From Burkholderia ambifaria AMMD (GTDB lineage Bacteria; Pseudomonadota; Gammaproteobacteria; Burkholderiales; Burkholderiaceae), in NCBI RefSeq assembly GCF_000203915.1, contig NC_008391.1, forward strand, positions 682,001 to 746,000: 64,000 bases of DNA, given 5' to 3'. Below the pieces are notes generated by a model that saw only the letters and a program-made list of their open reading frames with translations, searched no databases and was not told the origin of the DNA. A program made the translations under genes and the position numbers. The first letter of the stretch is position 1. Every line of letters starts with the position of its first letter. Shown in pieces: positions 1 to 7,620 of the stretch.

Positions 1-1
1 C

Positions 2-880
2 TGCCGAACCGATCTGCACGTCGTCGACGGCGAACTCGCTCATCCGAAACTGCCGCTGATTCCGGGCCACGAAATCGTCGGAACGGTGCGCGTGCTCGGC
101 GAAGGCGTCAGCGGTTTCTCCGTCGGCGACCGGGTGGGCGTACCGTGGCTCGGCTCGACCTGCGGGCATTGCGCGTATTGCGCATCGGGCCGGGAAAACC
201 TGTGTGACAACCCGGGCTTCACCGGCTATACGATCGACGGCGGCTATGCCGAGTGCACCGTCGCCGACCATCGGTATTGCGTGCATCTGCCGCGGCGCTA
301 TGCCGACCTGGAAGCCGCTCCGCTACTGTGCGCCGGGCTGATCGGTTATCGAACCTTGCGCATGGCGGGCGATGCTCGCCGGATCGGAATCTACGGCTTC
401 GGCGCCGCGGCCCATCTCGTCGCGCAGGTCGCGCATCGCGAAGGACGCAAGGTGTTTGCGTTGACGAAGCACGGCGACACCGTGGCGCAGCAGCTCGCGC
501 GGTCGCTGGGCGCCGCATGGGCCGGCGGCAGCGACGAAGCGCCGCCCGAGCCGCTCGATGCGGCGCTGATCTTCGCGCCGGTCGGTGCGCTGGTGCCGGC
601 CGCGCTGCGGGCGGTCGACAAAGGCGGGATCGTCGTCTGCGGCGGCATTCACATGAGCGACATCCCGGCCTTTCCGTACGCGTGGCTGTGGGGTGAGCGC
701 CGCATCGCGTCGGTGGCCAACCTGACGCGTGCGGATGCAGTCGAATTCATGCGGATCGCGGACGCGATGCCGCTGCAGGTCGAGGCCGTTCGCTATGCGC
801 TGACCGATGCCAACCGCGCACTCGACGACTTGCGCAGCGGGCGCGTGTCGGGCGCCGCAGTGCTGGGCATGCGCGGTTGA
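2..880 (+). CDS. Zinc-dependent alcohol dehydrogenase, 5' end outside window
   Basis: The reading frame is open from the left edge, so the first part of the gene is missing. The first visible residues, CRTDLHV, contain the usual first catalytic zinc ligand. PGHEIVG supplies the His-Glu pair, and a C-x2-C-x2-C-x7-C cluster (STCGHCAYC...LC) is the structural zinc lobe. A Rossmann motif, GIYGFGAAAHL, follows in the middle. The family oxidises or reduces alcohols and aldehydes with NAD(P)(H) in the cytoplasm. The gene converges on the FNR-type regulator at 908-1681, which fits a fermentative role at low oxygen. Substrate cannot be read from sequence. Confidence 0.93.
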   Translation, partial: CRTDLHVVDGELAHPKLPLIPGHEIVGTVRVLGEGVSGFSVGDRVGVPWLGSTCGHCAYCASGRENLCDNPGFTGYTIDGGYAECTVADHRYCVHLPRRYADLEAAPLLCAGLIGYRTLRMAGDARRIGIYGFGAAAHLVAQVAHREGRKVFALTKHGDTVAQQLARSLGAAWAGGSDEAPPEPLDAALIFAPVGALVPAALRAVDKGGIVVCGGIHMSDIPAFPYAWLWGERRIASVANLTRADAVEFMRIADAMPLQVEAVRYALTDANRALDDLRSGRVSGAAVLGMRG

Positions 881-907
881 TCGGCTCGACGGCGCCATGC
901 GGCGCGA

Positions 908-1681
908 TCAGATTTGCCGCAGGCCTTCCAGATCGACGATCCGGATCTGCTTGCCCTGCGTCGCGACGAGCCCCTTGTGCTGGAACTTCGACAGCATGCG
1001 GCTGACCGTTTCGAGTTTCATCCCGAGATATTCGCCGATCTCGTCACGCGTCATCCGCAAGACGAATTCCGCGGCCGAATAGCCGCGCGCCTTGAAGCGT
1101 GCGGACAGATTCAGCAGGAACGCGGCCACGCGCTGTTCGGCGGACATCGTGCCGAGCAGCAGCATCTGCGACGATTCGCGCACGATCTCGCCGCCCATCA
1201 TCTGATACACGTGATGCTGCATCGGCCGCACTTCGCGGCACATCTGCTCGAGCTGGCCGAACGGAATGATGCAGACCGTGCTGTCCTCGAGCGCGATCGC
1301 GTCGCCGTTGTGGTGCCCGGTGTGCACGCCATCGAGCCCGAGCGACTCGCCGACGAGCTGGAAGCCGGTGATCTGTTCGTTGCCGTCGCGATGCATCACG
1401 ATGGTCTTGAACGACCCGGTTCGCACCGCATAGATGCTGTTGAACGCATCGCCCGCGCGGAACAGCGTTTCGCCGCGCTTGACGTGACGCGTCGTGCAGA
1501 TCATCGCGTCGACGCGCGCGAAATCGTCAGGCGAAAGATCGGATGGCATGCAGACGGTACGCAACGCGCACGTCGAACAGCGGGCTGCGGCGCGCTTGGG
1601 CTGATCGGCCGGCTGGACCGCGTGCAGCGGGATGAACGGGCGTGACGGCATGGTCGTCGAGACTTCGGCACTGCTCTGCAT
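908..1681 (-). CDS. FNR/CRP-family oxygen-sensing transcriptional regulator
   Basis: This 257-residue regulator has an N-terminal cyclic-nucleotide-binding-like beta-roll and a C-terminal winged helix (MTRDEIGEYLGMKLETVSR). Cysteines at 35, 38 and 44 reproduce the C-x2-C-x5-C spacing of E. coli FNR. A fourth lies at 137 in EDSTVCIIPF, the place of FNR Cys122. It can therefore plausibly bind an oxygen-labile [4Fe-4S] cluster and act as a true FNR/Anr-type activator. The recognition helix carries the E..SR residues that read TTGAT half-sites, and such boxes stand before neighbouring genes. It is therefore the likely local regulator. That link is inferred. Confidence 0.93.
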   Translation of the reverse strand: MQSSAEVSTTMPSRPFIPLHAVQPADQPKRAAARCSTCALRTVCMPSDLSPDDFARVDAMICTTRHVKRGETLFRAGDAFNSIYAVRTGSFKTIVMHRDGNEQITGFQLVGESLGLDGVHTGHHNGDAIALEDSTVCIIPFGQLEQMCREVRPMQHHVYQMMGGEIVRESSQMLLLGTMSAEQRVAAFLLNLSARFKARGYSAAEFVLRMTRDEIGEYLGMKLETVSRMLSKFQHKGLVATQGKQIRIVDLEGLRQI

Positions 1682-1940
1682 GGTCGGCTCCAGTTGGGGC
1701 AGCGGCGGCTCGCCGTTCGGGCGGAATCGCGCTGGCCGTTGTACCGGCGGCCTTGGTGTCTGCCGCCTTCCTCTCGGGAAAGCCTCATCGGACGCGCAGG
1801 AAGACCGATCACGCCGGTCTCGACGATGCTGCTGCCCTGGCTCCGTGAGGCACGTTTGCTTTTCGGAATGCAGTATGGATGTTGCGCGCCGTCAAGAAAA
1901 TCAGCGGGAATTGAAGTTGCGGTAGGTGAAAGGGAAGTCT

Positions 1941-1958
1941 TGTAGGGAGATTCCTACA
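1941..1958. promoter_or_regulatory. Inverted repeat TGTAGG-N6-CCTACA
   Basis: The arms TGTAGG and CCTACA are exact inverted repeats with a six-base spacer (GAGATT), about 60 bases upstream of the FNR-like box. The geometry suits a two-component response regulator of the NarL/FixJ class, but the binder is unknown. Confidence 0.4.
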
Positions 1959-2016
1959 GGGGCGCGGCAACTTGTCGCGATCGGCGCTGGCATGCGCCGG
2001 ACGCGGATGACGGGCG

Positions 2017-2030
2017 TTGACCGGTGTCAA
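2017..2030. promoter_or_regulatory. FNR-type box upstream of usp (TTGACCGGTGTCAA)
   Basis: TTGAC-N4-GTCAA is a perfect inverted repeat and close to the FNR/Anr consensus TTGAT-N4-ATCAA. It lies about 72 bases before the ATG at 2102, a plausible distance for class II activation at a promoter around -41.5. Confidence 0.75.
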
Positions 2031-2101
2031 GGCAACAGTGCCGGTCGAGATCAGACTGGCTCGATGAACCGATCGAACCCGCACGGCAGCAGGGAGGCAA
2101 C

Positions 2102-2572
2102 ATGTACCAAAGGATCCTCGTGGCACTCGACGGCAGCCACAGCGCGCGGCTCGCGCTCGACGAGGCGATTTCGCTCGCGCGCCATTCGGGCGGCCGGGTC
2201 ATCGCCACGTGCGTGGTATCGGACGCGCTCCGGCCGGCCAGCGTCGACAACGGCGATGTCGATCAGCGCGACTCGAGCGGACTGGACGCGAAAAACGCCG
2301 CGACCGCGATCTCGGACGCGGAAGCCGCGTTTCGGCGGTCCGGCGTGCGCGGCATCGCGCGCACGATCGATGCGTGTGGAGCGGGCATTTCGGACGTGCT
2401 GGCGCGCGCCGCCGCCGAATGCGATGCGGACCTGATCGTGATGGGCACGCATGGCCGTCGCGGGCTGCGCCGGGCGTTGCTCGGCAGCGTCGTCGAAGCG
2501 CTGGTGCGCATCGCGGATCGGCCGGTGCTGGTCGTGCGGGAAGGGCCGGGCGCGGGCGCCGACCTGTCGTGA
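2102..2572 (+). CDS. Universal stress protein, single UspA domain
   Basis: This 156-residue protein has one UspA domain. It starts MYQRILVALDGSHSARLALD and carries the ATP-binding loop G-x2-G-x9-G-S (GTHGRRGLRRALLGSV) near the C-terminus, so it belongs to the nucleotide-binding Usp class. The start at 2102 is chosen because AGGGAGG stands just before it. An upstream in-frame ATG at 2024 lies next to the FNR box and is unlikely. Usp proteins of this kind support survival during hypoxia. The gene is convergent with the next usp pair. Confidence 0.93.
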   Translation: MYQRILVALDGSHSARLALDEAISLARHSGGRVIATCVVSDALRPASVDNGDVDQRDSSGLDAKNAATAISDAEAAFRRSGVRGIARTIDACGAGISDVLARAAAECDADLIVMGTHGRRGLRRALLGSVVEALVRIADRPVLVVREGPGAGADLS

Positions 2573-2589
2573 CGGGCGTGGCAACAAGC

Positions 2590-2611
2590 GGGCGGCCGCA
2601 AGCGGCTGCCC
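2590..2611. terminator. Hairpin between convergent usp genes
   Basis: GGGCGGCCGC and GCGGCTGCCC can pair over 10 bases with one G-U pair and a two-base AA spacer, between the stops of two convergent genes. There is no clear T-run, so it may end transcription weakly in both directions. Confidence 0.45.
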
Positions 2612-2623
2612 GTTGTCACTCGC

Positions 2624-3457
2624 TCAGTGGGACAGCAGGACCGGCACCGTCATCGTCTCGAGGATCGTGCGCGTCGCGCCGCCCAGCACGCGTTCGTGCA
2701 TGCGGGCATGGCTGTACAGGCCCATCACCAGCAGATCCGCATGCACGTCGGTCACCCGGTTCAGCAGCATCGCGCCCACGCTCACCGACCGCTCGCGCGG
2801 CGTGGTGGAGAACGACGCGCGAATGCCGTGCCGTTCGAGATACGCGGCGACATCGACGCCGGCCGGCGTCTCGTCCGGATCGGGATGCCCGCGGGTGACC
2901 GTCTCGACGTGGACGAAGCGCGCGCGGGTGAGCAGCGGCAGCGCGTCGGCCGTCGCGCGGGCGGCTTCGCGTCCGCCGTCCCAGCCGATCAGCACGTTCT
3001 CGCCGAGCGTTCTCACGTCGCCCGCGTACGGGACGACGATCGCCGGCCGGCCGCTGCCCATCACGACGTCCTCGACGAAATGGCGCGCCACGAAAGTCAT
3101 GCGGTCGTCGGGATTTTCCTGGCCCAGCACCAGCAGATCGGCATGGCGTGCATGCAGGATCGCAGTACCGGTCACGTCGCCGGCCGGCGCCTGCCATTCG
3201 ACGCTGCGTCCGGCGCGCTCGGCGACCATCAGGAATCGTTCTTCCGCATCCTTGCGCCGCTGCTCGCACAGGCGTTCGTAGACGGCCAGCTTGAGCGGCT
3301 CGTCCGGCCGCCGCAATGGCTCGAATAGATCCTGACAGACCGCGTAGAGGCCGATCAGGTGCGCATTCCAGCGTCCCGCGAGTTCGAGCGCGAGATTGAC
3401 GCGCGCCTTGCAGCGGTCGCTGTCGTCGAGATGGACGAGCAGGGTCTTGTAACTCAT
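2624..3457 (-). CDS. Universal stress protein, tandem UspA domains
   Basis: This 277-residue protein starts MSYKTLLVHLDDSDRCKAR and carries two UspA-like halves. The C-terminal loop reads GLYSHARMHERVLGGATRTI. The second glycine of the ATP loop is replaced by serine, so nucleotide binding is uncertain. The start at 3457 follows AAGGAG and overlaps the stop of the upstream usp by four bases (ATGA), indicating translational coupling. The protein is a paralogue of the two-domain Usp at 5235-6074, with which it shares the MSYK start and the C-terminal GGATRT...LxSH ending. Confidence 0.93.
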   Translation of the reverse strand: MSYKTLLVHLDDSDRCKARVNLALELAGRWNAHLIGLYAVCQDLFEPLRRPDEPLKLAVYERLCEQRRKDAEERFLMVAERAGRSVEWQAPAGDVTGTAILHARHADLLVLGQENPDDRMTFVARHFVEDVVMGSGRPAIVVPYAGDVRTLGENVLIGWDGGREAARATADALPLLTRARFVHVETVTRGHPDPDETPAGVDVAAYLERHGIRASFSTTPRERSVSVGAMLLNRVTDVHADLLVMGLYSHARMHERVLGGATRTILETMTVPVLLSH

Positions 3458-3957
3458 GACGGCTCCTTTTCGGTTGATGCGGCGGCGGTCCCGGCGGATG
3501 CCCCGGCCGCGCAACGCGCCGGAATCATCAGCACCGGGCACGTGGCATGCCGCAGCACGCGTTCGGCCACGCTGCCCAGCACGACGCGGCGAAAGCCGCG
3601 CCGGCCGTGCGTGCCGAGCACGATCAGGTCGGCATCGATCTCGCCGGCGAAGCCGACGATCCGTTGCGCGACGTCTTCGCCCGCCGGCGCGACATTGGCG
3701 ATCTGCGGCGTGCCGGCCACGCCGCGCGCCTTCATGCGTGTTGCCGCGTCCGCCGTGACGCGCAGCCCTTCGTCGCGGAATGCATCGATCAGGATCGATG
3801 GATCGTATCCGGCCGCGTCGTACGCCGGCACCAGGAAATCGACGATGTAGACGGGCGTCAGCCGTGCACGCGTCTGCGACGCGAGGTCCAGCGCGGCGTC
3901 GAGTGCGCGCGACGACGTATCGCTGCCGTCGAGCGCAACCAGAATGTTCGAGTACAT
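3454..3957 (-). CDS. Universal stress protein, single UspA domain
   Basis: This 167-residue UspA-type protein (MYSNILVALDGSDTSSRALD) has a canonical ATP-binding loop GTHGRRGFRRVVLGSV. It heads a two-gene unit with the tandem-domain Usp downstream, overlapping by ATGA. An FNR-type box at 4017-4030 lies about 60 bases upstream of the start and overlaps the 3' end of ackA. The pair can therefore be transcribed from its own low-oxygen promoter as well as by read-through from ackA. Confidence 0.93.
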   Translation of the reverse strand: MYSNILVALDGSDTSSRALDAALDLASQTRARLTPVYIVDFLVPAYDAAGYDPSILIDAFRDEGLRVTADAATRMKARGVAGTPQIANVAPAGEDVAQRIVGFAGEIDADLIVLGTHGRRGFRRVVLGSVAERVLRHATCPVLMIPARCAAGASAGTAAASTEKEPS

Positions 3958-4016
3958 GACGTTTCCCTTGAGCGGATGCCGATGGAATCATCATCGGCGC
4001 ACGTGTGTCGACCGCG

Positions 4017-4030
4017 CTGATCTGGATCAA
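4017..4030. promoter_or_regulatory. FNR-type box before the usp pair
   Basis: Read on the minus strand it is TTGATCCAGATCAG, matching TTGAT-N4-ATCAA in nine of ten positions. It lies about 60 bases upstream of the usp start at 3957 and extends four bases into the end of ackA. Confidence 0.72.
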
Positions 4031-5226
4031 CCGTCGCGGTTGCCGCGCAGTACGCGCACCGCGGCGCGCGCCGCGACCCATGCTTCGTTGGTCGGCTCGA
4101 CAACCACCGTGACCGCGCTCGACGCAGACGACACCACATGGGCATGCGCGGCATTCGCGCGCGCGTCGAGCGCGATGCCGAGCCAGCCGAGCGACGTGCA
4201 GATCCGCTCGCGCAACACCGCCGAGTGTTCGCCGATGCCGGCGGTGAAGACCAGCATGTCGAGACCGCCGAGCAAGGCGGTCAGCGCACCCGCTTCGCGC
4301 ACGATGCGATGGACATAAAGTGCCAGTGCATCGCGGGCCCGCGTGTCGCCGGCTGCTTCGCACGCCAGCAGCACACGCGGATCGCCCGACGCGCCCGACA
4401 CGCCTTTGAGCCCCGACTCGTGATACAGCAGGTGCCCCAGGTCGTCGCCCGACAGCTTCCCGGCCTCGAGCAGGTGGAGGACGACACCCGGATCGAGCGT
4501 CCCGCAGCGGGTGCTCATCATCAAGCCGTCGAGCGCGGAAAAGCCCATGGTCGTCGCGACGCTGCGGCAGTCGCGCAGCGCGCACAGGCTCGCGCCGCTG
4601 CCGAGATGGGCGGCGATCACGCGACCGTGCGCGCGCGCGCCGAACGACTCGTCGAGCGCGACGGCCAGGTATTCGTACGACAGCCCATGGAAGCCGTAGC
4701 GACGCACGCCCTGGTCGAACCACGCATGCGGCAACGGCAGCAGTTGCTCGACACGGGGCAGCGTGCAATGAAACGCCGTGTCGAACACCGCGATTTGCGT
4801 AACGTCCGGAAACGCGTCGCGCAGCGCGTCGATCGCGTCGAGGCTGTGCGGCTGATGCAGGGGCGCGAGCGGCGTCAGCGTGCGCAGCGCGTCCAGTACT
4901 TCGTCGTCGACGACCACCGGATCCACGTACCGCGCGCCGCCGTGCACGACGCGATGCGCGATCGCGCCGAGCGTGACGTGCGGCAACTGCACGCGGATCC
5001 ACGTCGCGATCCGCGCGAGCACGGCGCGGTACGGATCGCCCGCGACGAGCGGCAGCGAATCGTGCGGCTGCGCATCGAAGCGGATCGACGCGCCGTTGCC
5101 GGTTGTGACCGCTTCACCCTCGTGCAGCGGCCGCCGGGCGGGATCGCCGTGCGGCGGATACGCAAAGACCGCGAACTTCACGCTCGACGAACCGGCATTG
5201 ACGACGAGCAGCGCGAGTGTACGCAT
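4027..5226 (-). CDS. ackA: Acetate kinase
   Basis: This cytoplasmic enzyme makes ATP and acetate from acetyl phosphate and ADP. The 399-residue protein has the family signatures in order: VNAGSSSVKFAVF at the N-terminus, HRVVHGG, DTAFH, GFHGLSYEY, AAHLGSGASLCA, STRCGTLDPGVV and FTAGIGEHS. It starts eight bases after the stop of the two-domain usp and probably shares its transcript. The partner phosphotransacetylase is not adjacent: it sits about 4 kb away at 9438-10460 in the opposite direction. Placement among usp genes and FNR boxes points to substrate-level phosphorylation at low oxygen. Confidence 0.96.
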   Translation of the reverse strand: MRTLALLVVNAGSSSVKFAVFAYPPHGDPARRPLHEGEAVTTGNGASIRFDAQPHDSLPLVAGDPYRAVLARIATWIRVQLPHVTLGAIAHRVVHGGARYVDPVVVDDEVLDALRTLTPLAPLHQPHSLDAIDALRDAFPDVTQIAVFDTAFHCTLPRVEQLLPLPHAWFDQGVRRYGFHGLSYEYLAVALDESFGARAHGRVIAAHLGSGASLCALRDCRSVATTMGFSALDGLMMSTRCGTLDPGVVLHLLEAGKLSGDDLGHLLYHESGLKGVSGASGDPRVLLACEAAGDTRARDALALYVHRIVREAGALTALLGGLDMLVFTAGIGEHSAVLRERICTSLGWLGIALDARANAAHAHVVSSASSAVTVVVEPTNEAWVAARAAVRVLRGNRDG

Positions 5227-5234
5227 CGGACGGC

Positions 5235-6074
5235 TCAGTGCGACATCAGCACCGGCAGCGTCATCGACGCCAGCACCGTGCGCGTGGCGCCGCCCATCAC
5301 CAGCTCGCGCCAGCGCGCGTGGCCGTACGCACCCATCACGAGCAGGTCGGAACCCGTTTCATAAGCGCGCGACAACAACGTGTCGCCGACCGGCGAGCCG
5401 TCACCGGTATCGATATCGAGCACGTTCACGTCGCGTGCATGGCGCGCTAGCATCAGCGCGGCATCGGCGGCCGGAATGCGCGTGGCCGCGGCTTCCGAAT
5501 CGCCGTCGACCACGGCGGCGACAGTCGTGCGCTTCGCATGTTCGAGAAAGGGCGTCGCGTCGTGCGCGGCGCGGGTCGCTTCCCGGCTGCCGTCCCACGC
5601 GACGAACACCCGTTCGCCAACCGACGGGAATTCACCGGTGTGCGGCCAGAACAGCACCGGACGGCCTGCCGACAACACGAGATTTTCCGCAAACTGGTCG
5701 TCGATATAGGTCTCGGGGTCGTTGGGGTCGCTCTGGCCGGCAATCACGAGATCGGCAAGGCGTGCGGCCCGCGGCACGGCCAGGTTCGCGCGTTCGTCGG
5801 CACGTACCCAGGCTGCCGGCACTTTCGCGCGCGCCGTTTCCGCATGGAACAGGCGTTCCAGCGCGGCGCGCCGTTCGTCGCGCTGTTCCCGATGCTCGCG
5901 GAAATAATCGGCGGACCCGGCCATCACGTAGAACGAATGCGGTTCCGGCGTGTAGACCGCGAACACGCCGGTCAGATGCGCACCGAAGCGCCGGGCGACG
6001 CGCAATGCGAACTCGAGGCGCGAATGCGCGCGGGTGCTCGTATCGAGGTGCACGACCATGCTCTTGTAGCTCAT
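5235..6074 (-). CDS. Universal stress protein, tandem UspA domains
   Basis: This 279-residue protein begins MSYKSMVVHLDTSTRAHSRL. Its second half has the loop GAYGHARWRELVMGGATRTV, which keeps the G-x2-G-x9-G spacing for ATP binding. It is the first gene of a minus-strand unit usp-ackA, separated from ackA by eight bases. A near-perfect FNR box at 6142-6155 stands about 68 bases upstream of the ATG. This supports oxygen-dependent control of the whole unit. Confidence 0.94.
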   Translation of the reverse strand: MSYKSMVVHLDTSTRAHSRLEFALRVARRFGAHLTGVFAVYTPEPHSFYVMAGSADYFREHREQRDERRAALERLFHAETARAKVPAAWVRADERANLAVPRAARLADLVIAGQSDPNDPETYIDDQFAENLVLSAGRPVLFWPHTGEFPSVGERVFVAWDGSREATRAAHDATPFLEHAKRTTVAAVVDGDSEAAATRIPAADAALMLARHARDVNVLDIDTGDGSPVGDTLLSRAYETGSDLLVMGAYGHARWRELVMGGATRTVLASMTLPVLMSH

Positions 6075-6141
6075 CGGAATCGCTCCATCGACGGGGGATC
6101 CGCCAGTGCAAACCAGTCTACGAAGCAGGGTTTTCGCGGGC

Positions 6142-6155
6142 TTGACTCAGATCAA
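6142..6155. promoter_or_regulatory. FNR-type box (TTGACTCAGATCAA)
   Basis: TTGAC-N4-ATCAA matches the FNR/Anr consensus at nine of ten positions. It sits in the divergent region between usp-ackA (start 6074, minus) and the phasin-phaB-phaC unit (start 6265, plus), so it could serve both. Confidence 0.78.
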
Positions 6156-6264
6156 CGGCACTCGTGCGCCATGGCCGCACAGTGAAACGGTCGCAATGCC
6201 GATCCCGGGCACGCGGCATGCGGCGTGATGCCGACCCATTGACCGGATCGAAAGAGGGCAGCCG

Positions 6265-6804
6265 ATGAGCACGTACGCTTTGACGACACCGACCGACGTT
6301 TGCCGCGCGGGCTGCGATCTCGCGCTGCGGATGGTCGAGCTGAACAGCGACTGGCAGCACGAATGGCATGCGCTGGCAGGGCGGCGCATCGAGCGGGATC
6401 GCTCGGCGGTGCACCAGCTGCAGCAGACGCTGGCGGACACGAACGAGTGGACGGCCTTCGGCGAGGCGACCCGGCAGGTGATGCGCGACTATGCGATCGC
6501 GAGCATCGCGATCTGGCAGGACGCCACCGAGCTGTGCATGCGCGCGCAGTACGAGAGCGCGGGCGTATGGCGTACCTGGTTGCGCGAATACGGTGCGGGT
6601 GCGCTGTCGCGTTTTCAGACCGACTGGCTGCCCGATCTGGGACGACTGGCGGTGGTGAACGAGGCCAGCATGCCGTGGGCGGACTGGATGACGTCATTGG
6701 AGCACGGGATCGAGGACGCGGCCGGTGCGAGTAACGGTGCGCCGGATGGCGCCCGGCGCCTGAACGGCATGGCCGGCGCACCGGAGAACGGCCATGTGCG
6801 CTGA
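6265..6804 (+). CDS. Phasin-like PHA-granule-associated protein
   Basis: This 179-residue, mainly helical protein (MSTYALTTPTDVCRAG...) lacks a signal peptide and membrane segments. Its amphipathic helical composition and its position directly before PhaB- and PhaC-like genes suggest a phasin that coats polyhydroxyalkanoate granules. Its last codons overlap the start of the reductase by 11 bases. Family assignment rests partly on context, because no sharp catalytic motif exists for phasins. Confidence 0.75.
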   Translation: MSTYALTTPTDVCRAGCDLALRMVELNSDWQHEWHALAGRRIERDRSAVHQLQQTLADTNEWTAFGEATRQVMRDYAIASIAIWQDATELCMRAQYESAGVWRTWLREYGAGALSRFQTDWLPDLGRLAVVNEASMPWADWMTSLEHGIEDAAGASNGAPDGARRLNGMAGAPENGHVR

Positions 6805-7540
6805 TCGTGTCGCGTTCGTCACCGGCGGCATGGGCGGCCTCGGCGCCGCGATCAGCCGTCGCCTGCACGAGGCCGGGATGACGGTGGCGGTGTCGCACAC
6901 GGAAGGCAACGACCACGTCGCGACGTGGCTCACGCACGAACGCGAAGCGGGCCGCACGTTCCATGCGTTCGAGGTCGACATCGCCGACTACGATTCGTGC
7001 CAGCAGTGCGCGGCACGCGTGCTGGCCGAATTCGGGCACGTCGACGTGCTCGTCAACAACGCCGGCGTCACGCACGACGCCACCTTCGTGAAGATGACCA
7101 AGAGCATGTGGGATGCGGTGCTGCGTACCAATCTCGACGGCATCTTCAACATGACGAAGCCGTTCGTGCCGGGCATGATCGCAGCCGGTTTCGGGCGCAT
7201 CGTGAACATCGGCTCGGTGAACGGTTCGCGCGGCGCATACGGGCAGGCGAACTACGCGGCCGCGAAGGCCGGCATCCATGGCTTCACGAAGGCGCTGGCG
7301 CTCGAGCTCGCGCGCCACGGCGTGACGGTCAACACGGTCGCGCCCGGTTATCTGGCGACCGCGATGCTCGAGTCGGTGCCGAAAGACGTGCTCGACACGA
7401 AGATCCTGCCGCAGATTCCGGTCGGCCGCCTCGGCGATCCCGACGAAATCGCGGCGCTCGTCGCCTTCCTGTGTTCCGACGCAGGGGCGTTCGCGACCGG
7501 CGCGGAATTCGACGTCAATGGCGGGATGCACATGCGTTGA
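6794..7540 (+). CDS. phaB: Acetoacetyl-CoA reductase (PhaB-like SDR)
   Basis: This enzyme reduces acetoacetyl-CoA to (R)-3-hydroxybutyryl-CoA with NADPH, the monomer step of PHB synthesis. The 248-residue short-chain dehydrogenase has the cofactor loop TGGMGGLG, NNAG, the catalytic serine in NIGSVNG and the YAAAK motif (Tyr-x3-Lys). It overlaps the phasin-like gene by 11 bases and is followed after 80 bases by a PHA synthase. The family is close to FabG, but the neighbours favour PhaB. Confidence 0.9.
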   Translation: MCADRVAFVTGGMGGLGAAISRRLHEAGMTVAVSHTEGNDHVATWLTHEREAGRTFHAFEVDIADYDSCQQCAARVLAEFGHVDVLVNNAGVTHDATFVKMTKSMWDAVLRTNLDGIFNMTKPFVPGMIAAGFGRIVNIGSVNGSRGAYGQANYAAAKAGIHGFTKALALELARHGVTVNTVAPGYLATAMLESVPKDVLDTKILPQIPVGRLGDPDEIAALVAFLCSDAGAFATGAEFDVNGGMHMR

Positions 7541-7570
7541 CGTCGTCCCACGCCACTTCCCGCCGTACGA

Positions 7571-7590
7571 CCCGAAGGAAGTCCTTCGGG
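7571..7590. promoter_or_regulatory. Intercistronic hairpin between phaB and phaC
   Basis: CCCGAAGGA and TCCTTCGGG are perfect 9-base inverted repeats separated by two bases. They are followed by AAAAGGCGGGGTTTTT. The hairpin lies 30 bases before the phaC start. It may attenuate, stabilise or process the transcript. Confidence 0.55.
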
Positions 7591-7620
7591 AAAAGGCGGG
7601 GTTTTTCGGAGCAGATTCTG

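Larger units (their letters stand above)
1682..2101. other. Divergent intergenic region with regulatory repeats
   Basis: This 420-base gap separates the FNR-type gene (minus) from a universal stress protein gene (plus). No convincing reading frame was found. It contains an FNR-like box at 2017-2030 and an inverted repeat at 1941-1958, so it probably holds promoters for one or both genes. Confidence 0.6.

Noticed and set aside
2624..5002. A 792-codon minus-strand frame spanning two usp genes and part of ackA
   Set aside because: Only its last 277 codons are a recognisable protein (two-domain Usp). The upstream part is antisense-like arginine-rich sequence overlapping ackA and a usp gene in other frames.
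6239..6252. TTGACCGGATCGAA as a fifth FNR box
   Set aside because: The second half-site is poor, and the element is too close (13 bases) to the start at 6265 to act as an activator site.
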